From Methylomonas aurea (GTDB lineage: Bacteria > Pseudomonadota > Gammaproteobacteria > Methylococcales > Methylomonadaceae): DNA of 64,000 nt. Shown piece after piece: positions 26,359 to 40,430 of the stretch. The DNA lies in contig NZ_JANIBM010000012.1 in assembly GCF_024505045.1 (NCBI RefSeq), forward strand, positions 1 to 64,000. The letters are read 5' to 3'. Every line of letters starts with the position of its first letter. The stretch's first letter is position 1. The translations under genes and the position numbers were made by a program. Under the pieces are notes generated by a model. It was not told the origin of the DNA. It did no database searches and saw only the letters and a program-made list of their open reading frames with translations.

Positions 26359-26900
26359 TTACCCCAAATCCAATTCAGGATATATGCCGCCCGCCCAATT
26401 TTCCGGGAGAATCCCGCGATTGACGAAATCATGAAATGAAGAATATCGCCAATCAGCAACACAACAGACATAGCCGTGTTTTACTGGATTGTAATGAATA
26501 TAGTCGACATGCTTGACGAAGTCGTCCTCGTTTCTAATTCGATGCTCCCAAAACCGTCTTTGCCACTTGTGCCCTTAGGGTAGATACCGCGCTCCTGTTT
26601 GCGTTCACGGCTCTTGGAAATTCGCTCGCCTTTTTCGACCTGTTTAGTGAAGTGGGTCTTAATGAGCCGCCAGCGACAACTAAAATCATCGTCACCCTCC
26701 GGCAAAGTCCAAATGGTATGGAGATGTTCCGGTAAAACAACAATCGCGTCGATATTAAACGGGTGTTGATCTATCACGTTACGAAAAGACTCGCGAAGCA
26801 GTTCAATTTTATCGGTTAGCAAAGTCCGATTTCGTTCCGCTAAATTGACTGTGAAAAAATAACAACCGCCTTTGAGGCGATGTCGGCGATATTCTGTCAT
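26359..26900 (-). pseudogene. REP-associated tyrosine transposase (RAYT), inactivated by a 17-base insertion
   Basis: The N-terminal part (TEYRRHRLKGGCYFFTVNLAER, and EHLHTIWTLP with the HUH-type histidines) is in one frame. The C-terminal part (WQRRFWEHRIRNEDDFVKHV, then DYIHYNPVKHG with the likely nucleophilic Tyr, ending YPELDLG at 26359) is in another. Removing CTTGTGCCCTTAGGGTA (26566-26582, 17 bases) joins RKQERGI directly to WQRRFWEH, the family's exact sequence. The rest of the reading frame is intact. The histidines and the tyrosine are now separated, so it should be dead. It is flanked by its own REP palindromes. Confidence 0.82.
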
Positions 26901-26923
26901 ATCTCATTATCGGCGTTTGATTT

Positions 26924-26950
26924 GATGGGTTTCGCTTCGCTCTACCCATC
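26924..26950. repeat. REP palindrome, right flank of the transposase
   Basis: GATGGGT/ACCCATC stem with loop TTCGCTTCGCTCT. It pairs in position and stem sequence with the copy at 26315-26344. Confidence 0.75.
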
Positions 26951-27146
26951 CTACTGTCGGCAATTGGTTCACCCTCTGTCGGTTGTCTCCTATGGCCGCT
27001 ACCGACCACTCACCATCTCGGTCCAACTACCGGATTTCTTTCGGCAGAATTAGACACAGAAATTCGGTATCCGCACCGAGCCCTGATTTTCAAACCGGCT
27101 TTGCGCTGCTTTTCACCGATAAAACGGCACGGTTGCCAATGCTGCT

Positions 27147-27794
27147 TTACTCGAACGCGCTGATGACTTCGCTTTCCTGTTTGCCGGCTTCGATCCAGGC
27201 TTGCGCTTCCGGGCTGTGCAACACGGTTTGCACGTAGGCCTCTGCCTCAGGATTGGTGGGCAACTGGTAACTGTGGAAGCGGAACGCCACCGGCGCGTAC
27301 ATCGCGTCGACGATGCCGAAACGGCCGAACAGCCAGGCGCCGTCTTTGCCGTGCCGGCGTCGGCATTGTTGCCAGATTTCGCCGATGCGGTCGATATCCG
27401 GCTGCACCCCTTCCGGCAAGTGCTTCGCGGCCGGCGTGCGCCGGCAATTCATGCCGCAATAGGTGCGCAATGCGGTAAAACCGGAATGCATTTCCGCCGC
27501 CAGCGAGCGCGCCAACGCCCGTTCGGCAAAATCGTCCGGCCAGCCCTGGGTTTGCGGGAAGCGTTCGGCCAGATATTCCAGAATCGCCAACGAATCCCAA
27601 ACCCGCAGTTCGCCGTCCAGTAATACCGGGACTTTGCCGGACGGCGAGTATTGCAGGATTTTGGCTTTGGATTCTTCCTGGTACAGCGGAATCCGGATCT
27701 CTTCGAACTCGATGCCGTGGTGTTTCAAATAAAACCAGGGCCGGAACGACCAGGACGAGTAATTTTTATTGCCGATGACCAGACTCAGACTCAT
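27147..27794 (-). CDS. glutathione S-transferase family protein
   Basis: The 215-residue protein has an N-terminal thioredoxin-like domain (LVIGNKNYSSWSFRPWFYLKHHGIEFEE, GKVPVLLDGELRVWDSLAILEYL with the cis-Pro and the glutathione-binding Ser) and an all-helical C-terminal domain. It resembles the YfcF/plant-type GSTs with the NYSSWS start. The substrate is unknown. It lies in the segment separating the two APE halves, followed by an NTF2-like gene. Confidence 0.88.
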   Translation of the reverse strand: MSLSLVIGNKNYSSWSFRPWFYLKHHGIEFEEIRIPLYQEESKAKILQYSPSGKVPVLLDGELRVWDSLAILEYLAERFPQTQGWPDDFAERALARSLAAEMHSGFTALRTYCGMNCRRTPAAKHLPEGVQPDIDRIGEIWQQCRRRHGKDGAWLFGRFGIVDAMYAPVAFRFHSYQLPTNPEAEAYVQTVLHSPEAQAWIEAGKQESEVISAFE

Positions 27795-27813
27795 ATCGAT
27801 AAGCTCCCGTGTA

Positions 27814-28209
27814 TCAAGATTCCAATGATGCGCCGCGGGACGCGGCCACCGGGTCGCAATAATGCGCCATGACCCGGCAAATTTTACCGGCGGCGTCGAT
27901 TTCCATCGTTTCCGCCGCCATCAGGTCGTTCACGCTGCGGTACAACAAGGTGACGCTACCGACGCCCGGCAGGACCTGCAACAGCGTGAAATGCAATTCG
28001 GGGAATTTGGCCAAACCCTGGGCAAAATAGGCTGCCAAAGCCGCTTTGCCGTGCAGGCTGCCGTCCGCGATATCCATGAGTTTGACGATGAACGGGCTAC
28101 GAAACTCGATCGCGTCGGCGTAGTGTTCCATGATCCGCGCCAGGTCGCGGCTATTCCAGGCCTGCAGCCAGGCGTCGGCCAGTTTGTCGGCTTGTGGTTG
28201 GGTAAGCAT
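27814..28209 (-). CDS. NTF2/SnoaL-like domain protein
   Basis: The 131-residue protein has the NTF2-like pattern (ADAWLQAWNSRDLARIMEHYADAIEFRSP, GKAALAAYFAQGLAKFPELHF, MEIDAAGKICRVMAHY). Members are small isomerases, dehydratases or binding proteins, and the specific activity cannot be told. It precedes the GST by 19 bases, probably in one transcript. Confidence 0.8.
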   Translation of the reverse strand: MLTQPQADKLADAWLQAWNSRDLARIMEHYADAIEFRSPFIVKLMDIADGSLHGKAALAAYFAQGLAKFPELHFTLLQVLPGVGSVTLLYRSVNDLMAAETMEIDAAGKICRVMAHYCDPVAASRGASLES

Positions 28210-28422
28210 GTGTTAAATCGTAAGTTGCCGGAGTGGTGGTTTGACGGCCGGACGGGTTCGGCGCCATTGGTTGCCGTTTAATTTAACAGCATTCCGGCTA
28301 ACGGGAAAAGCCATTATGCCTATTCGCCGCTGCCGCCTTGGTCAGACGCTACAGGCAATGCCGGCGCAACGGGCCGGCGGGCTTCGGTTCGCGGCCGGCG
28401 GCCGGAACCGAAGCGGTGCGGA

Positions 28423-28782
28423 TTATTCCTGCTTGTCGTTGATCAAGTCGTAGGTGATGTTCGGATTCAGACCCATCGGCCAGTAAATCAACGAGAACGG
28501 CGGCCAGAAAATGGAAACCACCCGGAATTTGGCGCGGAGCTTGCCTTCTTTCAACACCTTGCCGTCTTTCTCCAGCCGGTAAGGAATACCGCCGCCCGGC
28601 GGCACGCCGGCTGCGGTCCAGAAGAACGGCCGGGTCGTGACTTCGCCGTTGGCTTTAATGTCCACCGGTTGCGGCCGCTTGTACAGATAGAGTTGTGAGC
28701 CTTCCGGCACCTTGAAATGGCCGGTCGTGGTACAGCCCACCAACAGGCTCAATAACAGCGCGAGTACGATCTTGTTCAGCAT
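28423..28782 (-). CDS. small lipoprotein
   Basis: The 119-residue protein begins MLNKIVLALLLSLLVGCTTTG, a signal II sequence with lipobox LVGC. The mature part (FKVPEGSQLYLYKRPQPVDIK, PFFWTAAGVPPGGGIPYRLEKDGKVLKEGKLRAKF) has no recognised domain. It ends the second APE half, 34 bases after another lipoprotein gene, so it may act at the outer membrane in polyene placement; that is inference. Confidence 0.7.
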   Translation of the reverse strand: MLNKIVLALLLSLLVGCTTTGHFKVPEGSQLYLYKRPQPVDIKANGEVTTRPFFWTAAGVPPGGGIPYRLEKDGKVLKEGKLRAKFRVVSIFWPPFSLIYWPMGLNPNITYDLINDKQE

Positions 28783-28816
28783 GGTTGTCTCCTGGGTTGC
28801 AGTACAGCGTTACGGT

Positions 28817-29236
28817 TTATTTTCGGAATAGTTCTATCAGTAACGGCCGGATTTTGTTTTTGGTGCGGCCAACGGCGGAAGGCCCCAATGCGGCGTTGTA
28901 GGAGGCCATGCCGATCTGGCGGCCGTCTTTATTGACCGAGAATTCGGCCAGCGACAAATATACGCTAAAAGTCCAAAACCAATCCCAGGACCATTGCGCC
29001 TCGTAGCTCATCGTATACGGACAATCGCCGCCTTGGCTCAGCAGTTCGGTTTCGATGGCGTGTTCCGCCAACTGGGCGCGGACTTCGGGCAGGAAGTCCT
29101 CCATATAGGTTTTGGGATTTTCCTTGATGCACAGGTGGCTGATGGTTTCGGTGGCCGGCACCGGTTCGATCCGGATCACCGGCGAGGCGCAGCCTTGCAC
29201 GAGCAGAACCGATAACAGGGCGATCAACTTCTTCAT
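28817..29236 (-). CDS. lipoprotein, Sbal_3080-like
   Basis: The 139-residue protein has a signal II sequence (LLSVLLVQGC). The body contains SHLCIKENPKTYMEDFLPEVRAQL and SYEAQWSWDWFWTFSVYLSLAEFSVNKDGRQIGMASYN. From memory this fits the Sbal_3080 family of lipoproteins. It is encoded just after apeR (18-base gap). The function is unknown. Confidence 0.68.
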   Translation of the reverse strand: MKKLIALLSVLLVQGCASPVIRIEPVPATETISHLCIKENPKTYMEDFLPEVRAQLAEHAIETELLSQGGDCPYTMSYEAQWSWDWFWTFSVYLSLAEFSVNKDGRQIGMASYNAALGPSAVGRTKNKIRPLLIELFRK

Positions 29237-29254
29237 ATGCGTCTCCTCGTCGAT

Positions 29255-31188
<1,934 letters not shown>

Positions 31189-31196
<8 letters not shown>

Positions 31197-31638
31197 CGGG
31201 TAAGGATTGGTCGGATCGAGGTTGGTAGACATTCAGCTTGGCGCTGATTTCGATATTGTCGCCGCTAACCCGGCAATCGAAAACGCCTAATTGCTCGTCC
31301 TGCACGATTTTCTCGACCGTCACGGCCAGTTCGCAGCCGACCGGCAATGTGCCGACATTGCTTTGCAGCAGGCGGCTGCCGAGCAGGAAACCGAGACGGA
31401 TCGGCTGGCCGGCCTGTTTGGCTTGCAGGCCGACATAGGCGCCGATGGCTTGCGCCATGTATTCCAGCGCCGCCCAGGCCGGTACCGAGCGTTCGTCGCC
31501 GAACAGCAAGCCGTTGCCGCGCACGGTGATTGCCGCGCTGAGGTGGTCTTCTTCAAAGCTGACTACCCGGTCGAGCAATACCATTGCGCCGGTATGCGGC
31601 AACAACTCGGCGATGTCCCAATCGGTCACGGCTGTCAT
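31189..31638 (-). CDS. apeP: 3-hydroxyacyl-ACP dehydratase, hotdog fold (APE)
   Basis: The start at MTAVTDWDIAELLPHTGAM (31638) overlaps apeO by 4 bases; the much longer frame in the same register runs through apeO and is spurious. The 149-residue protein has LLPHTGAMVLLDRVVSFEEDHL, the FabA/Z-like motif with catalytic His, and PAWAALEYMAQAIGAYVG. It supplies alternating double bonds together with the dehydratase domain of the AMP-ligase fusion. Its stop lies inside the apeQ start (8-base overlap). Confidence 0.88.
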
Positions 31639-32816
31639 GCCTGCGCTACGATGATCGAAACATTGCTGCCGCCGAAGGCGAAGGAATTGCTTTGGCAGAC
31701 TGTTAACGGCCGGCCCAGGCTCTGGCCCGGAGCCACCCAATTCAACGGCGGCAGGTCTGGGTCGATATCGTCGCCGTTGATGTTGGCGATCAGACGGCCT
31801 TGGGGATCGTTGCTTTGCAGTAATAACCAGCAAAAGCCCAGTTCCAATGCCGCCGCCGCGCCCAGGGTGTGGCCGCTCATGCCTTTGCTGGAACTGACCG
31901 GCGTGTCGGTGCCGAACACGGCATGCACGGCCTTGCTTTCCATCGCGTCGTTCAACAGCGTCGCGGTGCCGTGCAAATTCAGATAGTCGACTTGCGCCGG
32001 TGTCAGGCCGGCCTGGTCCAGCGCGGCTCGCATCGCGGTTTGCACGGCGGTGCCGTCCGGATCGGGGGCCGAGAAGTGGTAGGCATCGCTGGTCGCGGCC
32101 ACGCCGCGCAAGCAAACCGGCCCCGGCTGTTTGCTCAGGATGAACAGTGCGGCGGCTTCGCCGATATTGATGCCGTCGCGGCGGCGGCCGAAGGGTTTGC
32201 ACAAGCCGGCGCCGACCGATTCCAGCGCGGCGAAGCCGTTGACGGTCAAGCCGCACAGGCTGTCGGCGCCGCCGACGATCACGGCGTCGCACAGGTCCAT
32301 CGCCAACAGCCGTTGCGCCGAGGCAAAGGCCTTGCCGCTGGAGGCGCAGGCGCTGGACAGGGTGTAGGCCGGTCCGCGGATTTGCAGATACTCGGCCAGA
32401 AAATCGGCGCCGGCGCCCATCTGCTGTTGCTTGTAGTGGTAGGTGGGCGGCAGCCGGCCATGCTCGGCTTGGTAAGCCAGAGCCAGTTCGGTATTGCGGA
32501 CCCCGGAGGTGCTGGTGCCGAGGGCGATACCGATCCGCTCGGCGCCGAAGCGTTCGCGCATCGCTTCGATGCCTGGGCGGATTTGCTCGGCCGCGGCCAA
32601 CAGCAGTTGGTTGTTGCGGCAGGCGTACACGGCCAATGCGTCCGCTATCTCGGGTAACGGTGTTGTGACTGCGCCCAGGTAGTGGCTGCGGCTCGGGCTG
32701 AATGCGTCGCTCGGTTGCAGTCCGCTGCGGTCGCCGCGCCACAAGCCGGCCAGTACCTCCTGTTGGCCGCTGCCCAGTGCGCAGAGGATGCCTAAATCAT
32801 TCAAGTAGCAGTTCAT
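31635..32816 (-). CDS. apeO: beta-ketoacyl-ACP synthase (APE)
   Basis: The 393-residue KS has Cys157 in SSACASSGKA, His in NLHGTATLLNDAMES and Lys/His in SSKGMSGHTLGAAA. It is expected to pair with the chain-length factor ApeC (23395-24123) to set polyene length. It overlaps the DUF3261 gene by 20 bases and apeP by 4. Confidence 0.9.
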   Translation of the reverse strand: MNCYLNDLGILCALGSGQQEVLAGLWRGDRSGLQPSDAFSPSRSHYLGAVTTPLPEIADALAVYACRNNQLLLAAAEQIRPGIEAMRERFGAERIGIALGTSTSGVRNTELALAYQAEHGRLPPTYHYKQQQMGAGADFLAEYLQIRGPAYTLSSACASSGKAFASAQRLLAMDLCDAVIVGGADSLCGLTVNGFAALESVGAGLCKPFGRRRDGINIGEAAALFILSKQPGPVCLRGVAATSDAYHFSAPDPDGTAVQTAMRAALDQAGLTPAQVDYLNLHGTATLLNDAMESKAVHAVFGTDTPVSSSKGMSGHTLGAAAALELGFCWLLLQSNDPQGRLIANINGDDIDPDLPPLNWVAPGQSLGRPLTVCQSNSFAFGGSNVSIIVAQA

Positions 32817-33366
32817 AACTCAGGGTATCGATGGTCAATCGATAGCGGTAGCGCAGGTTCGACAATTCCGCGTGCCGCGGCCAATCGGCTTCGTCAGAGC
32901 GATAGACGATTTCGGCGATTTTTTCCGCGCCTTGGAACAGTTCGCGGCGGTTGGCGCCGCTTTGCAGATGCCAGCCGGGCGGTAGCCGGTCTTGCAACTG
33001 CGCGACAGGCCAGTAGATTAATTGCATATCGGCGACGATGGCCCGCGGGTCGATCGCATCCGGCAGCAACGGATTTTTATCCAATGCCAAGTTTTCGCCG
33101 TCGTAGCTCAAATTGAACAAACTCAAACCGTCTTTGCTGGTGCCGGCCATCGCGATGCGCTCGGCGTTCAATTCCAGTGCACAGAGCAGACTGTCGCTGC
33201 CGCCCGGCCAGGTCGCGGTCACCAGTTGCAGGATGTGCCGGGCCGGGCCCAGCGGCGGCGCCAAGTTTGGCGGAGTCAGCTCCGGCGGCGGAGCACTACA
33301 GGCCGCAGTCAAAATCGCAGCCAAACCGGCCGGCAGGCCGCGGCGGAGCGCTTGCAATACCGCCAC
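32797..33366 (-). CDS. apeN: DUF3261 lipoprotein (APE)
   Basis: The 189-residue protein has a signal II sequence with lipobox LTAAC (about residue 23) and a DUF3261 body (LQLVTATWPGGSDSLLCALELNAERIAMAGTSKDGLSLFNLSYDG, IVADMQLIYWPVAQLQ). DUF3261 lipoproteins are standard in APE clusters, just before the apeO KS. It is presumably an outer-membrane acceptor. Confidence 0.82.
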   Translation of the reverse strand: MAVLQALRRGLPAGLAAILTAACSAPPPELTPPNLAPPLGPARHILQLVTATWPGGSDSLLCALELNAERIAMAGTSKDGLSLFNLSYDGENLALDKNPLLPDAIDPRAIVADMQLIYWPVAQLQDRLPPGWHLQSGANRRELFQGAEKIAEIVYRSDEADWPRHAELSNLRYRYRLTIDTLSYELLLE

Positions 33367-33367
33367 G

Positions 33368-34090
33368 TTATTTGACGGCGACTAGATTGACCAAGGTCGG
33401 TTCCGGCCGCTGCGGCAGGGAAAAGCCGAACCATTCCAGCGCGCCGATATCCGGCCGGCTCCACCACAAATAGGGTCTGGAGATGGCGGCATCGTCTAGT
33501 TTGAAGCCGCTGTCGCGGATCAATGCGATGTATTCGTCGGCGGTTTTTTGCACCTGCATCGGATGCCGGAACAGCAGCCGGATCGGCAGGGAATGGATGA
33601 AGCGTTTGCAGGATTCGGCGAACAGCAGCAGGCCGCCCGGCTTCAAGACCCGGTGGAACTCCTGCATCGCGCGCCGGTGTTGCACGATGTGGTGGAAACT
33701 TTGGTGGCAGAACAGCAGGTCGAAGCTGGCATCCGGAAACGGTAACTGCTCGGCATTGCCTAAAGCGACGTCGACCGGGCAGGAACATTTGCGTCCGGCG
33801 CGAGCCGCGTCCGCCAGCAATGCCGGGTCGATTTCGATGCCGGCGATATGTTTGGGTTGGAACTGCTGATCCAATAGCGCAAACGAATTGCCGCGGCCGC
33901 AGCCGATATCCAGAATCGCCGGCCGAAGCGGGGGAGACGGCAACAACCTGGCCAGATCGTTCAGTGCGATGCGTAGTACCCGCTGCCGCCAGGTGTAGGT
34001 GTTCAGAAACCAGATGCCGAAAGCGCTTTCCTTGACCCAATAAGTGCGCGGCGTCCCAGCCGGGGGTGGAGTGAGGTTGGCGCTGGACAT
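33368..34090 (-). CDS. class I SAM-dependent methyltransferase (APE)
   Basis: The 240-residue enzyme has motif I ILDIGCGRGNSFALLD, an acidic EIDPA motif II, and DVALGNAEQLPFPDASFDLLFCHQSFHHI (motif post-I and III). It follows the pattern of small-molecule methyltransferases that modify the aryl head of the polyene. It is the first gene of the second APE half, 1 base before apeN. Confidence 0.87.
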   Translation of the reverse strand: MSSANLTPPPAGTPRTYWVKESAFGIWFLNTYTWRQRVLRIALNDLARLLPSPPLRPAILDIGCGRGNSFALLDQQFQPKHIAGIEIDPALLADAARAGRKCSCPVDVALGNAEQLPFPDASFDLLFCHQSFHHIVQHRRAMQEFHRVLKPGGLLLFAESCKRFIHSLPIRLLFRHPMQVQKTADEYIALIRDSGFKLDDAAISRPYLWWSRPDIGALEWFGFSLPQRPEPTLVNLVAVK

Positions 34091-34105
34091 CTGCCGGGCG
34101 CAGGC

Positions 34106-34186
34106 TTATTTGGCCTGAACTCTGTAAATGGCGTAGGCGGCGAAACTGACGGTCAGGATGTAAATTACGGCTGAGATCACAGGCAT
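34106..34186 (-). CDS. possible 26-residue membrane peptide
   Basis: From an ATG at 34186 the reading is MPVISAVIYILTVSFAAYAI followed by YRVQAK, a single TM helix with a basic end. A GAGGAA lies just upstream but is close to the ATG. It precedes the methyltransferase by 15 bases. Small membrane peptides of this kind exist in many operons; this one is unproven. Confidence 0.35.
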   Translation of the reverse strand: MPVISAVIYILTVSFAAYAIYRVQAK

Positions 34187-34669
34187 TTCCTCGTGGATGG
34201 TTGAGCGCAAACTTTTAACATTAATTTTCCGCAATGGGAAAGAGATTTTTCTGGCAGTAGCGGCCGCCGTTGTTTTGCAAGGCCATGAGCACCCGGCGAG
34301 CTTGTTTTCTGCCGGACTCTCCAAGCCCGACGCTCATGTCGTCGTCCGGCCTAAGGCCGGTTGCCCTAGGCATGGAAACAAAACCGCAAGGGCCGGCGGC
34401 AATGCCGTTGGTTTAAGGAACAGAACGGGCTGGCCCGCTCCTACCATCCTTAACTTGTTAACCCGGCCCTATTCGTTACTGGTATTCCGTTCGGGCTGAG
34501 CCTGTCGAAGCCTGAGGTGGAATGTCCTTCGACAAGCTCATCACCCTCAAGGGCATAAAGGCGAACGGTATTTAAGGGCCGGGTTAATAACGACATTGAG
34601 GCCGGCGGAAGGCGTTAAAATTGACCGGCGGCTGCCCGGCCGCTTAATTCAGCAATCGAGTTTTACAAC
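34187..34669. other. non-coding gap with repeats
   Basis: This 483-base gap has no supported gene. It carries the mini-element at 34458-34587 and several short GC-rich inverted words (AAGGCCGG, GCCGGCGG). The promoter of the minus-strand APE half and that of the plus-strand YkgJ gene must both be here; no clear -35/-10 pair was seen. Confidence 0.4.
34458..34587. repeat. 130-base MITE-like element with 13-bp terminal inverted repeats
   Basis: TTAACCCGGCCCT at 34458-34470 is the exact inverse of AGGGCCGGGTTAA at 34575-34587. Nested inside are CCGTTCG/CGAACGG and TGTCGAAG/CTTCGACA. The whole element could fold on itself. No coding content. Confidence 0.75.
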
Positions 34670-35413
34670 ATGGCCAAGAATGTATCCGCCCAAGTCAATT
34701 TGACGCTTTACGGCAAGCCGATCGCGTTGCAGTTCGCGGTCCCCGCGGACAAGGTGACGCCGCTCGGCGTATTGCCGGCATTGCAGCAAATCGATAACCA
34801 ATTCGTCGATACGGCGGTCGCGGCCTTCGTCGGCACCGACCAGTCCATTTCCTGCCAGGCCGGTTGCGGCGCCTGTTGCCGGCAGGTGGTGCCGTTGGCC
34901 GAATTCGAGGCTTACCACATCGCCGCCTTGGTCGAACGCTTGCCGGAACCCAGGCGCAGCGCGGTCAAGCAACGGTTTACGGACGGTTGTGCGCAGTTGG
35001 ACCGGATCGGCTGGCTGGAGCGCTTGCAGCAGCAACTGGAGCAGGGCTCCACCCATGACGCGGTGCAGAACCACGCACTGGATTATTTCCGCCAGAACAT
35101 TGCCTGCCCGTTTCTGGAAGCCGAGAGTTGCACGATTCACCCGGACCGGCCGCTGGCCTGCCGCGAATACCTGGTCACGTCGCCGGCCGAGCATTGCCGG
35201 GAGCCGTCTCCGGACACGGTCAAGCACATCGAATTGAAGTTTCAGGTCTCGCGGCTGGTGCGCAAGCTCTGGAAAACCAAGCACATCACTCAGCCGGATT
35301 CGGTGCCGATGATCTACGCCCTGCAATGGGTCAAGACTCACCCCAACCAATTTCCGAAAAAACGCGGAGCCGAGTGGATGCAGGAGTTTTTCGATTATCT
35401 TGCCAAACCTTGA
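34670..35413 (+). CDS. YkgJ-family cysteine cluster protein
   Basis: The 247-residue cytoplasmic protein contains SCQAGCGACC (C62, C66, C69, C70) and CPFLEAESCTIHPDRPLACREYLV, the cysteine arrangement of the Fe-S/zinc-binding YkgJ/FliB-like family (UPF0153). The function of the family is open; some are thought to bind an Fe-S cluster. It is transcribed away from the APE locus. The start is ATGGCCAAGAATG; no strong ribosome site is visible. Confidence 0.8.
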   Translation: MAKNVSAQVNLTLYGKPIALQFAVPADKVTPLGVLPALQQIDNQFVDTAVAAFVGTDQSISCQAGCGACCRQVVPLAEFEAYHIAALVERLPEPRRSAVKQRFTDGCAQLDRIGWLERLQQQLEQGSTHDAVQNHALDYFRQNIACPFLEAESCTIHPDRPLACREYLVTSPAEHCREPSPDTVKHIELKFQVSRLVRKLWKTKHITQPDSVPMIYALQWVKTHPNQFPKKRGAEWMQEFFDYLAKP

Positions 35414-35629
35414 TGCCGATTCGGTTTGATTTTGCGGTGCAACGGCCTCGGCTGCTGAAGATGCCGAGGCGGCAGGGTTGGTTGGGCATGGCCGCCAATC
35501 CCGCCCGAATTTGATCTATGCTACGCTAGCCCGGGCCGCAATTTAGGGCCTTGTCCGGCAACCGCGTGCGCAGCGCAGCCGGCCGAAGGCTGCTCTCGCC
35601 GGTACCAACACCCTGTCATAGGAGGCAAT

Positions 35630-36328
35630 ATGTCTGCAAACACGACCGCTCTGCGCGCCGCCCAACTGCTGGTAACGCTGTTGACGATATTGGCCATCGG
35701 CAAGGCGGTGTCGCTGGTGCCGATGATGGACCAGTTGGAATTGTTCTGGCATTTCAAGGCCGGACAAATCGTATGGTTCGCAGCGAAACTGGCGGCATTG
35801 GTGCTGTTTTATTTTTGCGCCAGCCTGGCGTTGCAAACGGTGCCGGACCGCGGCGGTGTGCTGGCCTTTGCGATGAGCGTCGCCGAGCCGCTGTGCGCGT
35901 TAGCCATATTGGCCATGGCGCAAAGCCTGTTTTGGGAGATCCTCGAACCCTTCGTCAATGCCACCGGCAAAACGATTTATTACGGTAGCGTGCTGGCGTT
36001 AATCGTCGGCGTCAGCGTCTGGTTGGTATTGCGCGCTTACCGCCAAGCCGACCAACTGGTTCTGGCGCTGAGCGATTTGGCCAGGCTCCGGCCCTGGCTG
36101 GCCGGCGCCGACAAACGTCGTTGCCGGCAATGCCGCTCGGCGGTATCGGCTACGGCCCGGTTTTGCGCCCATTGCGGCGGTCAATTGCAGCCCGCGGCGC
36201 AATGCCATGCTTGCGGTTCCCCGCTCGGTGCGGAGCAGCGTTATTGCCCCGATTGCGGCGCCGATGTGCAGCTCGCCGCGGCCCGCGAGGCCGCGGCCGA
36301 CGCCGCAAGCGGCGAGTCCGCCCCCTAG
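35630..36328 (+). CDS. membrane protein with C-terminal double zinc ribbon
   Basis: The 232-residue protein has four hydrophobic segments in residues 1-135. It then has two zinc ribbons: CRQCRSAVSATARFCAHCG and CHACGSPLGAEQRYCPDCG, each with two CxxC pairs, and a short Ala/Glu-rich tail. AGGAGG lies 7 bases before the ATG. The function is unknown; such proteins are often structural or sensor proteins. Confidence 0.72.
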   Translation: MSANTTALRAAQLLVTLLTILAIGKAVSLVPMMDQLELFWHFKAGQIVWFAAKLAALVLFYFCASLALQTVPDRGGVLAFAMSVAEPLCALAILAMAQSLFWEILEPFVNATGKTIYYGSVLALIVGVSVWLVLRAYRQADQLVLALSDLARLRPWLAGADKRRCRQCRSAVSATARFCAHCGGQLQPAAQCHACGSPLGAEQRYCPDCGADVQLAAAREAAADAASGESAP

Positions 36329-36409
36329 GCCAAGTACGCCGGCGTACCGCGGTGTTTCCCGATACGCTGGTAGACTGAATATCTCGCAACCCGCAACTGC
36401 CGGCCCGCC

Positions 36410-37507
36410 ATGACAGACTTGAAACAAACCCCGCTCGCCGCCCTGCATCGGGAATTGGGCGCCAAAATGACCGCCTTTGCCGGCTACCAAATGCCGGTGC
36501 AATACCCGCGCGGCATCATCCACGAACACCTGCATTGCCGCAGTCGGGCCGGCTTTTTCGATATTTCCCATATGGGTCAATGTCTGGTGTTGGGCCCGGC
36601 AGCCGCTGAGGCCATCGAAAAACTGACGCCGGGCGGCATCGCCGATTTGCCGGTTAACAGCCAAAAATATTCGGTACTGACCAATGCCCAGGGCGGCGTG
36701 ATCGACGACATTATTGTTACCCGGCTGGCGGACGGCGTCGGCCTGATTGTCAACGCCGGTTGCAAGGACAAGGATTTTGCCTATCTGCGGGAAAAACTGG
36801 CCGGCACAGCTACATTTCGGGAATTGGCCGACCGGGCCTTGCTGGCCTTGCAAGGCCCGGAGGCGGCTGCGGTGTTGGCAAAATTTTCCAGCGAAGCCAC
36901 GGCGCTGAATTTCCTGCAAGTCTGCGACACCAACATCGCCGGGGCGGCCTGCACCGTCAGCCGTAGCGGCTACACCGGCGAGGACGGCTTCGAAATCTCG
37001 TTGCCGGCTGAGACGGCCGAACGAGTCGCCAAAGTGTTGCTGGCCGAGGACGGCGTCGAGCCGATTGGTTTGGGCGCGCGCGATACCTTACGCCTGGAAG
37101 CCGGGCTTTGCCTGTACGGCCATGAGTTGAATGAAACCATCACACCGATCGAGGCCGGCTTGGGCTGGATTTTCAAGAAAGGCCACACCGATTTTCCCGG
37201 CGCCGAATCCATTCTGGCGCAGCGGCAAAACGCGGTCGGCCGCCGCCGAGTCGGCTTGTTGGTTGAAGGGAAAATTCCGGTTCGGGACGGCGCTCTCTTG
37301 CTGGATAACGCTGATAGCGAAGTTGGCATCGTCAGCAGCGGCAGCTTTTCGCCAAGCTTGAACCGGCCGATCGCGATGGCCTTGGTCGATCAACGCGTCG
37401 CCACAACCGGCATCCGCCTCAAAGCCCTGGTGCGGAACTCGGCAGTGGAATTGACAGTCTGCCGGCTACCTTTCGTGCCACATCGGTACCACAAACCTGG
37501 GAGATAA
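36410..37507 (+). CDS. gcvT: aminomethyltransferase, glycine cleavage T protein
   Basis: The 365-residue GcvT transfers the methylene group from aminomethyl-lipoyl H protein to tetrahydrofolate. Family motifs seen are [69 protein letters not shown] and GLGWIFKK. It is followed after 4 bases by gcvP; there is no gcvH in between or elsewhere in the window. Confidence 0.96.
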   Translation: MTDLKQTPLAALHRELGAKMTAFAGYQMPVQYPRGIIHEHLHCRSRAGFFDISHMGQCLVLGPAAAEAIEKLTPGGIADLPVNSQKYSVLTNAQGGVIDDIIVTRLADGVGLIVNAGCKDKDFAYLREKLAGTATFRELADRALLALQGPEAAAVLAKFSSEATALNFLQVCDTNIAGAACTVSRSGYTGEDGFEISLPAETAERVAKVLLAEDGVEPIGLGARDTLRLEAGLCLYGHELNETITPIEAGLGWIFKKGHTDFPGAESILAQRQNAVGRRRVGLLVEGKIPVRDGALLLDNADSEVGIVSSGSFSPSLNRPIAMALVDQRVATTGIRLKALVRNSAVELTVCRLPFVPHRYHKPGR

Positions 37508-37511
37508 ACCC

Positions 37512-40413
<2,902 letters not shown>

Positions 40414-40430
<17 letters not shown>

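Noticed and set aside
31639-32742. Long N-terminal extension of the apeP frame through apeO
   Set aside because: The extension is Arg/Gln-rich and out of frame with apeO. The true start is at 31638, 4 bases into the end of apeO.
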